NCBI RefSeq assembly: GCF_005377625.1
Contig: NZ_CP040098.1
Span: 2,435,279 to 2,499,278 of the forward strand
DNA length: 64,000 bases
Reading direction: 5' to 3'
Source: Desulfoglaeba alkanexedens ALDC
GTDB lineage: Bacteria > Desulfobacterota > Syntrophobacteria > Syntrophobacterales > DSM-9756
A model generated the notes under the pieces. It did not search any database and was not told the DNA's origin. It saw only the letters and a program-made list of their open reading frames with translations. Position 1 is the stretch's first letter; every line of letters starts with the position of its first letter. This document shows positions 25,260 to 34,416 of the stretch, one piece after another. The translations under genes were made by a program, and so were the position numbers.

Positions 25260-25701
25260 TTACTTCTCCTCGGCTTGGTTGCGGTCAAAATGACAGTGCG
25301 CCCATTTTCTTCCGCAGTCGGAATGATCTATCATGAGATTGTGCCTGGTTAGCGCCGTGCAGGTTACTTCAGCGAGGGAAGGGCTTTGCCCGGGGGAAAC
25401 CGCGCGGCCGGTTTCCCCGTTGCCAATGACGTCCCGGGTAGCGTGAAGATCGGAGGCGATGACGGGGCAGCCGCAGCCCATGGCTTCCACAGCGGCGGAC
25501 GGTCATGCCCTGCATGGGTTCGGACCGCCTGGCTCCAGGGGTGTGGGGCGCCACCACATGAACCTCAAAGGTGTCGGAAAGGCGCCGGCACAGATCATGC
25601 GCAAACCTCGGCTCCCGGTCCCCAGGCCACCGTGGAAAGGTGGAGGTCAAGACCATCAGGCGTGGTGGATTGGCCGATCGGTCTCGGTTTCTTGCTGCCA
25701 T
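25260..25701 (-). pseudogene. GT4 glycosyltransferase remnant with internal deletion and frameshift
   Basis: Reading leftward from 25701, about 70 codons encode a good GT4 N-terminus (LMVLTSTFPRWPGDREPRFA, then DTFEVHVVAPHTPGA). At about 25490 the frame changes and the sequence jumps to the family's C-terminal donor loop, EAMGCGCPVIASDLHATRD followed by VIGNGETGRAVSPG. Roughly 200 codons between are missing. The result cannot be functional. It lies upstream of the intact GT4 and flippase genes and probably was part of that operon. Confidence 0.8.
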
Positions 25702-26722
25702 GGCGTGCTTTGCCCGGGTTTTGATGGCATTCCTACTGTGGGCGCGGTTCGCGAACCGCCCCTGCGGTCATGCTCTCCTCCTCAGGAAGACTCGATCGTG
25801 CCAATCGGAGCGAGCCGTCACGGCTGTCGCCCTGGAAAGGTCTTAGCGAAAACTGCTTTGCAATATTTGGGCCTTGGAAGCGTGACGACGAAAAGGCGAT
25901 CGGCCACCATGTGCCGCCGCAAAGTGCATTCCGTCAGGGGTCGGGTTCTGGAATGAGGGCATGGCAGAGGATGTCGCGTCTTCCTCGGACCTACTCCCGG
26001 GCTTCCCGACCGAGGCTTCCAGAGGCGTAGAAGCTCGCATGTCATAGAACTGACACAAGAACGGCAGGCCTGACAGCCGGTCAGCCTCTCCGGCATCGGC
26101 CCCGATGGATGGATTCCTTTCTCCTGGCGCTATTTTGGCGCATCAGGCTGAAACTTGGGATCTAAAGGGGCCTGACATGGGCGCGCTCCGAGATGTCATT
26201 CTGGAAGGGCTCTAAACGCAAAGGGCTGGACCTCATTTTTTACCGTGAAAATACACCCCCTCACCCTGACCCTCTCCCCCCGCTGGGGGGAGAGGGGATG
26301 ATTTTCATGAGCGGGGGTGACCAAATCCCGGTCATCATGGTTTGGGCCGGATGCGGTCGGCGGGGAGCGGACGTCGGAACCGGCGGGCTGAACCGGTGAC
26401 GCTCGCGCAGGCTGAAGCAGGGGGATCTATCCGGCGACGGCTGGGTGTTCCTGGAATGTCGGCCGCATGTTTCGTTTCCGTTACAGCGTCCATAAAAAGT
26501 CATTTTTAAAAAGGTGTAAATAATCATATTCTTCTTGGCAAGTGATGGAGAGCGTGGCATGTATAAATGCGTTCAGGGGTAGTCTTCGGAAGATTTTCAA
26601 GTTGATCCTTCATTGCGCCGATGAAAAGAACGCGGGTTATCCCTTCACGATCCTGCGGGGTCCTGGTTTCATGAGATCCGACGGCCGGCCGGAACAGGCG
26701 GCGGTTCGTGACATACTGATTC
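25702..26722. other. Gene-poor kilobase between glycan region and HDOD gene
   Basis: No convincing gene on either strand; short open frames here lack recognisable families and start signals. A G/C hairpin of B-like type, CTCTCCCCCCGCTGGGGGGA, is at about 26273-26292. The part near 26500-26540 is AT-rich (TTTTTAAAAAGGTGTAAATA) and may hold the promoter for the HDOD operon. The region follows a pseudogene, so degraded coding sequence beyond recognition is possible. Confidence 0.5.
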
Positions 26723-27595
26723 ATGGGGGAGACTGTGGGGCATCTTTCGGCGCATCAAGCGGACATCCGTCACCGTGTTCTGGAAGTGGACGACCCCCCG
26801 CCGCTGGGCGAGGGGCTTGAACGGTTTCTGCAAACGCTCAACGACGATCAGCTCACCGCCGAACAACTGGAATCCGCCATCGGCCACGACCAAGGATTGG
26901 CCGCGAGGATCCTCAAAATGGCCAATTCCGCCTTCTATGGATACCGCGGGTCCATTCGAACCCTATCCAGCGCCATCGTCACGCTCGGTTTTCCCGAAGT
27001 GAAATCCCTTTGCCTTTGCGCCTTGTTGGTGGACCGGTTCGACAAGGCTCAGCATCTGAGCCGTGAAGAAAAGGACACGCTCTGGAAGCACGCTTTCCTG
27101 ACCGGGACGGTCGCCTGGGCTCTGGTGAAGAAGCGCCCCTGGATTCAGGAGAGCGAAGCGTATTTCCTGGGGGTCCTCCATGACGTGGGAAGACTGGTCC
27201 TGGCCGCCCACTTCTATGACGACTTCCAAGCCATCTCGGTTCAGTCTCATTTGGATGGCCTTTCTCTCTGGGAGACGGAGCAGCGTTATGGGATCACTCA
27301 TACGGACATCGGCCAATGGGTTGGGACACACTGGGGGTTTCCGGAGGAATACGTGCGGGTGCTCGGCCATCACCATCGGCCCGACCGTGCGCCGTCCTGC
27401 CGACCTGAATGCCAATTGGTATTCGTGGCGGACGGCCTCGCCCATGTGAAGTCCGCACCGCAGTGGGCATGGGAGCCGTTTACGCTTTCCGTCCGCCGGG
27501 ATTTGTACATCGGCGAGGAAGAATGGGCCGCGGCGGTGGACGGAATGGATGCCTTGGTCGAACAGGTGGAAGGCTTGTGGAACGCGCTTCGATAA
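26723..27595 (+). CDS. HDOD-domain signalling protein
   Basis: 290 residues. The HDOD core spans about 30-225: LESAIGHDQGLAARILKMAN, SAFYGYRGSIRTLSSAIVTL and YFLGVLHDVGRLVL. HDOD proteins are relatives of HD-GYP that lack phosphodiesterase activity and act as signalling adaptors, often linked to motility. ATG 26723 is the first start after an in-frame stop; its ribosome site is weak. A strong AAGGAGG sits at its 3' end for the histidine kinase gene 11 bases downstream, so the two are co-transcribed. Confidence 0.88.
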   Translation: MGETVGHLSAHQADIRHRVLEVDDPPPLGEGLERFLQTLNDDQLTAEQLESAIGHDQGLAARILKMANSAFYGYRGSIRTLSSAIVTLGFPEVKSLCLCALLVDRFDKAQHLSREEKDTLWKHAFLTGTVAWALVKKRPWIQESEAYFLGVLHDVGRLVLAAHFYDDFQAISVQSHLDGLSLWETEQRYGITHTDIGQWVGTHWGFPEEYVRVLGHHHRPDRAPSCRPECQLVFVADGLAHVKSAPQWAWEPFTLSVRRDLYIGEEEWAAAVDGMDALVEQVEGLWNALR

Positions 27596-27606
27596 GGAGG
27601 GTGGAG

Positions 27607-29724
27607 ATGAATGGAGCGGCTCAGGAACTCCTCCGGGTGGAATTTTCCAACTTGCGGCACCAGCGTGAAGAGATGATCGCGGTTCTCGGCATGATCCAGC
27701 GATTCTCACAACTGGTGCCCGCAAAGACGAGCTTGCAGGAAATCTGCAACCACCTGGTCCGGATCCTCATTGAACTCACCGACTTTGAACGCTCTTCCAT
27801 CAGCCTGTGGGACGATAAAGGTGGCTTCCTGCGCCTGGTTTCCTCGTTCGGTTTTGAGGGACTGCTGGAAGACTCCGGGGATCCTGTGTACCGGTGGTCG
27901 GAGAGCCACGCTTTCAACGACAAGGTGACCCGCCGGGTTTTTGACACACGGGATGCGCTCTTTGTGGAGGACATGCGGCGGGACCCGGTGCCGGTGAAAG
28001 CGGACGCCGTCATCCTGCCGGTTTCTCTGGTATGCCTGCCGCTGCTGGACGTGGGGGTGCTGCTGCTCAGCGCGGGGCAGCCCCGGCAGTTTTCCAGTCA
28101 GACGCGGCGGAACTGGATGCTGGTGAGCGACATCATCGGCCACCTGATCCTGGGAACCAGTCTGAACGACCGCCTGAATGCCGCCAACCATTCGCTTGCG
28201 GTGGAGGTGGATCGAAAGACCCGGGCGCTGGAAGAAAAGACCCGGGCGATGGAAGCGGCCAACACTTTCCTGGAACAGGTCCTGGATCACACGCCTCAGG
28301 GCATCTGCATCCTGGACAATGAAGGAAAGATCGACCGCATCAATGCGGTCATGGAACGGCTGCTGGGGAAACCGGTAGGGGAGATCCGGCGGCGGTCGGC
28401 CGGGATTTTCTTCGAAGATCCGGAACGTTGCAAGGAGCTTCTGGAGAAGGCACGAAAGGGTCAGCGGATCCGACTGAACGATGTCGTGCTTGTGAATGCC
28501 GCGGGTTGCCGCTATCCCACGGACATTTTTTTGAGCCCTATCGAAGGAGACGATTCCGACCGCTGCGGGTATCTCCTCATGGTCGAGGATATCACCGAGA
28601 AAAAGACCTTCGCGGATCAGCTCATGAGAACGGAAAAACTGGCCGCGTTGGGAACCATGGCGGGCGGCGTGGCTCACGATTTCAACAACATCCTTATGAC
28701 CATCCTGGGAAATACGCAACTTCTGGTGCAGCACCTAGGGTCAGGGGACCCCGAAATCGGTCGAAGGCTTCAGCACATAGAGCAGGCGGTGAACGACGGG
28801 GCTCACATCGTGCGCCGACTCCAGAAATTTACGGAAAAGGACCGCGATCCGAATGCTGAGGAAAACCTGTGCGATGTCAGTGATGCCATCAAGGACGTTG
28901 TCGAACTGACTCGACCACGCTGGAAGAATGCGGCGGAAAAAAACGGTGCGAAGATCGAGGTGAGACTGGAAACGCAGCCTCGGTGCCGTGCGGCCGTTCA
29001 TCGTTCGGATCTCCGGGAGATTCTGACCAACCTGGTTTTCAACGCCATCGATGCCATGCCGGATGGCGGGGAGCTTGTGCTTTCCAGCCGCACCGAAGGC
29101 GATTGGGTGGTGATCGAGGTTGCCGACTCCGGGGTGGGAATGGACGAAGAGGTCCAGAAACGGATCTTCGACCCGTTCTACACAACCAAGGGAGTGGGGA
29201 ATTCGGGGTTGGGTCTGAGTGTCTGTTGGAGTCTGGTGAAGCGCTACGGTGGTGATCTGGTGGTGCGGAGCCACCCCAGAAGGGGAACGACTTTCGTGAT
29301 CCGCCTTCCCGGAGCCGGCGAGGCGGAGACAGCGTGCGGGATTCAGAGCGGGTCGAGCCGAAAGATAGGAGGGTACCGACTTCTGGTCGTGGACGATGAA
29401 AAGGAAATCCTGGACCTTCTGGGTGACATGCTGCGGCTCATGGGCCACAAGGTCACGGCCGCGCACGATCCCGGCGAAGCCCTGTCCATCCTGGAACGAG
29501 ACCACTTCGATCTGGTGCTTACCGACCTCGGTATGCCGGTCATCAGCGGATGGGACATCGCCCGGAAGTCAAAAGAAAGGCTTCCCCAGATACCCGTGGT
29601 GCTCGTGACCGGTTGGGGGGCTCAATACGAAGACGAAGACCTCACGGGGCGGGGAATCGACCTCGTCGTGTCCAAACCCTTGAGTTATCAAAAGCTCATG
29701 GGAGCACTGGAAAAGTTCCTGTAG
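27607..29724 (+). CDS. Hybrid sensor histidine kinase (GAF-PAS-HisKA-HATPase-REC)
   Basis: 705 residues, no membrane segments. GAF domain about 35-185, coiled-coil linker about 195-220, and PAS domain about 222-335 (DHTPQGICILDNEGKIDRIN). The HisKA domain has phospho-His H357 in MAGGVAHDFNNILMTILGNT. The HATPase N box is VFNAIDAMPDGG and the G boxes include ADSGVGMDEE. The C-terminal REC domain has LLVVDDE, phospho-acceptor D640 (LTDLGMP) and K690. ATG 27607 has AAGGAGG five bases upstream; the frame stays open further upstream only as overlap with the HDOD gene. Coupled with HDOD and close to motility genes; signal unknown. Confidence 0.93.
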   Translation: MNGAAQELLRVEFSNLRHQREEMIAVLGMIQRFSQLVPAKTSLQEICNHLVRILIELTDFERSSISLWDDKGGFLRLVSSFGFEGLLEDSGDPVYRWSESHAFNDKVTRRVFDTRDALFVEDMRRDPVPVKADAVILPVSLVCLPLLDVGVLLLSAGQPRQFSSQTRRNWMLVSDIIGHLILGTSLNDRLNAANHSLAVEVDRKTRALEEKTRAMEAANTFLEQVLDHTPQGICILDNEGKIDRINAVMERLLGKPVGEIRRRSAGIFFEDPERCKELLEKARKGQRIRLNDVVLVNAAGCRYPTDIFLSPIEGDDSDRCGYLLMVEDITEKKTFADQLMRTEKLAALGTMAGGVAHDFNNILMTILGNTQLLVQHLGSGDPEIGRRLQHIEQAVNDGAHIVRRLQKFTEKDRDPNAEENLCDVSDAIKDVVELTRPRWKNAAEKNGAKIEVRLETQPRCRAAVHRSDLREILTNLVFNAIDAMPDGGELVLSSRTEGDWVVIEVADSGVGMDEEVQKRIFDPFYTTKGVGNSGLGLSVCWSLVKRYGGDLVVRSHPRRGTTFVIRLPGAGEAETACGIQSGSSRKIGGYRLLVVDDEKEILDLLGDMLRLMGHKVTAAHDPGEALSILERDHFDLVLTDLGMPVISGWDIARKSKERLPQIPVVLVTGWGAQYEDEDLTGRGIDLVVSKPLSYQKLMGALEKFL

Positions 29725-29794
29725 AGCGTGACGATGTGCGTTATATCGCTTCCGTCCGATGCGTGACCGTTTCGAAAACCGCACGTAACATCTT

Positions 29795-30180
29795 GGTAGC
29801 GTTCTAAAGTGGAGACCTTAATCAAAAAGGTTGACGAAGGTCAAAAAATCCCCCTCCCCTTAATCCCCTCCCACAAGGGGAGGGGAAATAGAATTTGGCA
29901 TCAAATATTAAATTTATTCCACCTTGTTCCCAATCTCCAGCGTGGGAACACAACTGTGCAGAAGCTCCAGCTTCGATTCCCATGAGGCCGTTCCCAAGCC
30001 AGAGCTTGGGAACGAGGGGGAGAAATCCCCTCTCCCCCCTCCCCTTAATCCCCTCCCACAAGGGGAGGGGAAATAGAATTCCACCTTGTTCCCAAGCCGG
30101 TTTCGGTTCAGTCGCCATGCGCTTGCCGGCTTCAATCGGAGGGGAAATAGAATTCCACCTTGTTCCCAAGCCGGCTTGCC
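29795..30180. repeat. Composite repeat, C-B-A-B with partial A copies
   Basis: C begins with GGTAGCGTTCTAAAGTGGAG at 29795. A short B (29848-29895) and the MITE right-arm sequence GAATTTGGCATCAAATATTA follow (29890-29912). An A module (29922-30020), another B (about 30030-30080) and two shortened 'CCACCTTGTTCCCAAGCCGG' pieces complete it. The MITE right terminus is missing. No gene is seen between 29725 and 30497. Confidence 0.85.
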
Positions 30181-30497
30181 GGCGACGGGGGGCTTGCCGG
30201 CCTCGTCGCGGTTCGGAGCAACCTTCCGCATCAAGCCTGCCTTTTAAGGAAACAACGCTCCCCGCCGAATTATAGAACAAGACATTCAGGTGAGCTCCTG
30301 GGCGGGAGCCGTGACCTCCATGGCGGCCGCAGCGGAAGCCTTTGATGGGATGCGGGTGGTTTGGCGCGTGGATGTTCAAGATTTTGTCGGTTTCTCTTTT
30401 CGCCGGAATTTTTTCGGGCATCGGCTGCGCAGAAGATTGCCGGAAAGTCGGGCAGGGAGACGGTTGAGGTTCTCGGACACGATAGGGGGTGGTCCTC

Positions 30498-30899
30498 ATG
30501 GAAACAAAAGTTGAAAACATCAAGCCTTTGGTGGCGGAGTCGTGGGTGAGGCAGGATCAGAGCTGGGTTCAAAGGGAACTGGTTCGCCCGGTGCCGAAAG
30601 ACGAAGGCATCTCGTCGGCGCAGGCCAAAAAGGAGGAGAAGCCGCCTTCTGACGACATGCGTCTTGCTAAAGAGCGGCCTGAGGAAGTCAAGACGCTGGT
30701 TGAAGAGGTGCAGTCCTATCTGGAGGATTTGAACATCCGGTTGAAGTTCATCGTGCATGAAGAAACCGGGGACGTGGTGGTGCGGGTTCTGAACAAGGAG
30801 ACGGGCGAGTTGATTCGCGAGATTCCTCCGGAAGAGCTTTTGAAGCTGCGCCAAAAACTGGAAGAACTCCGGGGGGTCCTTTTCCACGGCGAGGTCTAG
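30498..30899 (+). CDS. flaG: FlaG-family flagellar protein
   Basis: 133 residues. The C-terminal 70 residues match the FlaG family: YLEDLNIRLKFIVHEETGDV, VVRVLNKETGELIREIPPEE, LLKLRQKLEELRGVLF. FlaG proteins influence flagellar filament length or assembly by an unclear mechanism. The ATG at 30498 has AGGGGG seven bases upstream and is preferred to GTG 30489. It precedes a small broken gene and the REC-HD-GYP gene. Usually flaG lies next to flagellin and fliD, which are not in this window. Confidence 0.88.
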   Translation: METKVENIKPLVAESWVRQDQSWVQRELVRPVPKDEGISSAQAKKEEKPPSDDMRLAKERPEEVKTLVEEVQSYLEDLNIRLKFIVHEETGDVVVRVLNKETGELIREIPPEELLKLRQKLEELRGVLFHGEV

Positions 30900-30949
30900 C
30901 CGCGTGTCCGACTCGGATCGACGAAATCGCGATCGCGACGCGTAACGCC

Positions 30950-31185
30950 GTGGACAAGGTCCGAATTCTCCGGGAGCGGGCGCGCCTCCTGGAGGAACTG
31001 GAAAGGGCCTATCGCCGGCTCCGCATCCCCCTTCTTTATTGGAATTCCGCTCCACGGATTCCGGCCGAATCATTTCGGAACTGGAGCGGCTGAAAGATCT
31101 GCGACGTGAAGGGATGCTGGATGAGGCGGAATTCGAACGCCTCAAGCGGCAGATTTTCGCGAGAAGGGAATCGTCCGCCGAATGA
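30950..31185 (+). pseudogene. Small coiled-coil/SHOCT-like gene, apparently frameshifted
   Basis: In the 280-base flaG-to-HD-GYP gap one frame (from GTG 30950) encodes a charged helix, DKVRILRERARLLEELERAY. A second frame, ending at TGA 31183-31185, encodes ELERLKDLRREGMLDEAEFE and then RLKRQIFAR, the pattern of SHOCT domains. The frames switch near 31040, so either one gene carries a one-base frameshift, or a 48-residue peptide starts at TTG 31039. The stop overlaps the ATG of the following response regulator (ATGA), supporting real translation in the second frame. Confidence 0.45.
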
Positions 31186-32771
31186 AAATTCTTATCATTG
31201 AAGACGACATCTTCCTGGGAGACATTCTCCAAAGCTACTTGCAGCAACTGGGGCACGAGGAGGTGAGGGTCTGTCCTCGTGGACTGGAGGCGGAGGCTCT
31301 CCTGGAAAAGAGGACTTTCGATTGTGCTTTTATCGATCTGAAGCTCCCCGATATTGACGGTCTCAGTCTGCTGGAGAGAATAAAGGGGCGCGACCGGACG
31401 CTGCCCGTGATCATGATGAGCGGTTTTCCCACCATGGAGTCGACCATCCAGGCCATGCGGAAGGGGGCCTCCGATTTTCTGACCAAACCGTTCACCCTCC
31501 AGGATCTTGCGCTTTCTCTGGAACGGGTGACCAAGGAACGAATTTTGCTCTTGGAAAACCTGGGCCTGAAACTGGAGTGTCAGGCTCAACGGCAACTGAA
31601 GGCGGTCAACGTGGAACTTCAGGAGAAGGTCCGGGAAAAGGAGCGGTTGTTTGAGATTTCCCGCCGGATCGATGAGGTGCGTTCCAGCGAAGACCTTTAT
31701 GCGACGATCATCCAGCTGGCGCATCGGGTGACGCAAGCGGACAGAGTGGGGTTTTTCGTGTATCTTCCCGAACACGACCGGATCGCCCTCATCTCGGAGA
31801 AAGGTTTCTGCGAAGCGGGCTTGACTCGGCCGGTCTTCAGCGTCGATGCTTCGAGGCTAAAAGAACGGGTCGGTTCCGGATCCAGGCCGGTGCTGGTCCG
31901 GCCCTGGGATTTCCTTCGGGGCTGGACCGGCTTGGATGATGAGCCCGGAGCGGGGGCGCCCGGTTCAGGCTCATTGTTTGCGCTTCCGGGCGGGGAGAGC
32001 GAGCGCGGGATGCTCCAGGCTTCCTACAGATGCTGGCCGCTGTGGATCCGCGGCGAGCTGTTCGGGTTACTGATGCTTTCGCAGAACAGCAAGAACGGGA
32101 GCCTGTCCGCTTCGCAGACGGGACTCCTGGATTTCCTCATGCGCAAAGCGGCGCTCGCCGTGGAAAACATGGCGCTCTACGAGAGCTTGATCAGCAATTT
32201 CTACGGGATCTTGAAATCTCTTGTGAACGCTTTGGAAGCGAAGGATCCTTATACGGGCAAGCACTCGGAACGGGTCACCATCTTTGCGGTGCGCCTGGCC
32301 CGTGCCATGGGTTGCCGGCCGAACGACATCGAAGTACTTCGGACCGTGGGCTACCTTCATGACATAGGCAAGATAGGCATTGCGGACAAGATTTTGAACA
32401 AACCGGGACGCCTGGATCCCGAAGAATACGAGATGGTTAAACGGCATCCGGTGATCGGGGAAGCGATTGTTAGGGAACTGGGTTTGAGCGCAGAAGAACG
32501 CGCGATCATTCGGCATCATCACGAACGATGGGACGGCAAGGGGTATCCGGACGGGCTGAGCGGTACTGATATTCCGTTTCTGGCTAGGATCGTAACGGTG
32601 GCGGATGCCTTCGACGCCATGACCTCCAAACGGGCCTACCGCGATTCGCTCCCCCTGGAACAGGCCAAGCAGGAAATCCGTGACAGCCGCGGCAGGCAGT
32701 TCGATCCTGACGTGGTGGATGCCTTTTTCGCGGTCATGGAAGAACGGAAGGGAAGCGACGGGGATGAATAA
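31182..32771 (+). CDS. Response regulator with GAF and HD-GYP c-di-GMP phosphodiesterase domains
   Basis: 529 residues. REC domain about 1-120 with acceptor D52 (FIDLKLPDIDG) and K102. A coiled linker leads to a GAF domain about 155-330. The HD-GYP domain is at about 335-525, with H393-D394 (YLHDIGKIG), the HHH run at 445-447 and the GYP motif in GKGYPDGL. Active HD-GYP enzymes hydrolyse c-di-GMP. The start overlaps the small SHOCT-type frame and the end overlaps the PilZ gene by eight bases, so phosphorylation input, c-di-GMP turnover and a c-di-GMP receptor are encoded as one unit. Confidence 0.94.
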   Translation: MKILIIEDDIFLGDILQSYLQQLGHEEVRVCPRGLEAEALLEKRTFDCAFIDLKLPDIDGLSLLERIKGRDRTLPVIMMSGFPTMESTIQAMRKGASDFLTKPFTLQDLALSLERVTKERILLLENLGLKLECQAQRQLKAVNVELQEKVREKERLFEISRRIDEVRSSEDLYATIIQLAHRVTQADRVGFFVYLPEHDRIALISEKGFCEAGLTRPVFSVDASRLKERVGSGSRPVLVRPWDFLRGWTGLDDEPGAGAPGSGSLFALPGGESERGMLQASYRCWPLWIRGELFGLLMLSQNSKNGSLSASQTGLLDFLMRKAALAVENMALYESLISNFYGILKSLVNALEAKDPYTGKHSERVTIFAVRLARAMGCRPNDIEVLRTVGYLHDIGKIGIADKILNKPGRLDPEEYEMVKRHPVIGEAIVRELGLSAEERAIIRHHHERWDGKGYPDGLSGTDIPFLARIVTVADAFDAMTSKRAYRDSLPLEQAKQEIRDSRGRQFDPDVVDAFFAVMEERKGSDGDE

Positions 32772-33330
32772 CCGAGAGTTCCTGAGGGTGGAAGTTCCGG
32801 AGTTGAGGGTTCACTACAACCTGATTCCAGAGAACTGCTCCATTCCTCATTTGCTGGGCTTCGTGGAAAAGAGGGAACCGTCGTCCGGACTGGAACCGGA
32901 GGGCTGCGATCCCGTTCAGGAGATGATACTCCGTATGGTGCGCCGTGTGGAATCCAAGCTGGACAGGATCCTGGGACACCTTGAGCGCGACGGGTACCGG
33001 CCGTCTTACGAATTCCAGGGACAGGTGGTGAATATAAGCGGCGGCGGGCTGTCTTTCGCCACGGTGAACGACCACGCGGTGGGCGCCGTTCTGGAGCTGT
33101 GCATCTTTCCGCAGTTCGGTGATCCCCGCCCCCTATTCGCCATAGGAAAAATCTGCTCGATTGAACCGTACTCTTCAGACGTGTATCCTGCGGCATCTCT
33201 GGTGGGAGTGAAGTTCGTGGAAATTGAAGAGGAAGCGCGCGAAGCGATCATCCGGCTGGTGTTTCAGATGGAACGGAAACGAAAACAGCGGGATGTCGAA
33301 GAGGGGTGGAATCCGGGAGGGAAGACGTGA
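32764..33330 (+). CDS. PilZ-domain c-di-GMP receptor
   Basis: 188 residues. Both c-di-GMP contact motifs are present: RxxxR at R4-R8 (NREFLR) and NxSxxG at N90-G95 (VVNISGGGLSFAT). Between them is a helical insertion (about 45-75, VQEMILRMVRRVESKLDRIL) longer than in minimal PilZ domains. ATG 32764 overlaps the HD-GYP stop. The end overlaps the next histidine kinase gene by GTGA. It probably transmits c-di-GMP level to flagellar or pilus output; the partner is unknown. Confidence 0.88.
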   Translation: MNNREFLRVEVPELRVHYNLIPENCSIPHLLGFVEKREPSSGLEPEGCDPVQEMILRMVRRVESKLDRILGHLERDGYRPSYEFQGQVVNISGGGLSFATVNDHAVGAVLELCIFPQFGDPRPLFAIGKICSIEPYSSDVYPAASLVGVKFVEIEEEAREAIIRLVFQMERKRKQRDVEEGWNPGGKT

Positions 33331-34178
33331 CGGTCGGCATCGCGAAGGAATCCGGGAAGGGGGACGGAGAAGGCGAAGCGTTGCGTCGAAGTCTGCCGGC
33401 CCATTGTCTCGAAGCGCTTTTCGTGAAAGATCGGTTGGCCCACACGGGGAGCCTGGTCCGGGGACTGATCCACAACTTGAACGGCCCGCTTCAGAACATG
33501 TCCATCCTACTGGAACTCCTGGTCAAGGGTTACGACCGCATGGACGAGGCGGCTCGGGACTTGTTCAAGGAAAATCCCGATCAGTGGGCAAGGCTTTACG
33601 GTAATCAGAGGCAGAGGGTTGACCGATTGACCGAGCAGCTTGCGGTCTTTTCGGACATGCTTCGGGATTTCGTGGTGCTTCACGAAGTGGAAGTCGGGGA
33701 AGGGGAAGTCGATATCAATCTGGTGCTTTCGAAGCTTGCCAGGGTGTTTGTGGCCGACTTGTTTTTCAAGCACCAGGTGGAACTTGAACTGAAGTTTTCC
33801 CAAAGGTTACCCTTTGTCAAGGTGGCGGGCCGCCATTTGATTCCCACGCTGATGCATCTGTTCGACAACGCCGTGACGTCCCTCAAAGGTTGTCCGGTTC
33901 GAAGGATCACCGTGGAATCCAAGGCTGAGGCCGGCCGGGTGCGAGTCTTCATCCGGGATACCGGGTGCGGTTTCGATGGGCCGGAGGCACCGGATGACCT
34001 CTTCCGGCCGTTCCATTCCGCCTGGCCCGAATCGGTGCTGGTCCACTGCCACGACAAGGTCTTTCTGGGTTTTGGATTGTTTGCTGCAAGGCGGCTCCTG
34101 GAACCTTACGGCGGTTTGGTGTCGCTGTCGCGCGCGGAAGAGGAAACCGTGGCCGCCGTCGACCTTCCGGTTTCCTAA
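33327..34178 (+). CDS. Soluble sensor histidine kinase-like ATPase
   Basis: 283 residues starting at GTG 33327 (GGGAGGG six bases upstream), overlapping the PilZ stop. A helical region with LIHNLNGPLQNMSILLELL looks like a divergent H box. The C-terminal HATPase has an N box (LMHLFDNAVTSLKG), a G1 box (IRDTGCGFDGPE) and FGLFAARRLLEPYGG. No sensor or membrane segment is seen. It may phosphorylate the neighbouring REC-HD-GYP protein; this is inferred from position only. Confidence 0.8.
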   Translation: MTVGIAKESGKGDGEGEALRRSLPAHCLEALFVKDRLAHTGSLVRGLIHNLNGPLQNMSILLELLVKGYDRMDEAARDLFKENPDQWARLYGNQRQRVDRLTEQLAVFSDMLRDFVVLHEVEVGEGEVDINLVLSKLARVFVADLFFKHQVELELKFSQRLPFVKVAGRHLIPTLMHLFDNAVTSLKGCPVRRITVESKAEAGRVRVFIRDTGCGFDGPEAPDDLFRPFHSAWPESVLVHCHDKVFLGFGLFAARRLLEPYGGLVSLSRAEEETVAAVDLPVS

Positions 34179-34252
34179 AGCGCGGCGCCGCCGTCTCCAA
34201 GCCGGAAACACCGCTGCTCAGCCTGCCGGCCCGGAAAATGGGACGATGGGCC

Positions 34253-34285
34253 GGCAAGTTTTTCCTTTCGGGGAAAAAAGTTGCC
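34253..34285. other. Inverted repeat GGCAA-n-TTTTTCC / GGAAAAAA-n-TTGCC
   Basis: GGCAAGTTTTTCC and GGGGAAAAAAGTTGCC are near-perfect complements around a short loop. It lies between the histidine kinase gene and the sigma-54 promoter at 34339. It could be a rho-independent-like terminator or a binding site for the sigma-54 activator upstream of that promoter; the sequence does not decide. Confidence 0.5.
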
Positions 34286-34338
34286 GCAGCGGATGGTCGG
34301 CGGAGCGGCGAGCTGAGGGAATCTTGGTGCGGCTCGGT

Positions 34339-34354
34339 TGGCACGAACCTTGCC
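34339..34354 (+). promoter_or_regulatory. Sigma-54 (-24/-12) promoter
   Basis: TGGCACGAACCTTGCC is an almost exact consensus with GG and GC ten bases apart. Transcription would start near 34365, about 50 bases before the ATG at 34417. It drives the two unknown genes that follow. Confidence 0.85.
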
Positions 34355-34416
34355 CCGCTTCGGTCTGAAGGTCGAAACCGGCAAGGTGTGGTTCAACCAA
34401 ACGGAAAGGCGCGATC

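Noticed and set aside
25818..26096. A 92-codon minus-strand frame in the gene-poor kilobase
   Set aside because: No family, no start signal and unusual composition; treated as non-coding.
26535..26560. A sigma-54-like TGGCATGTATAAATGC near the HDOD gene
   Set aside because: The GG and GC are 11 bases apart instead of ten, which generally abolishes function.
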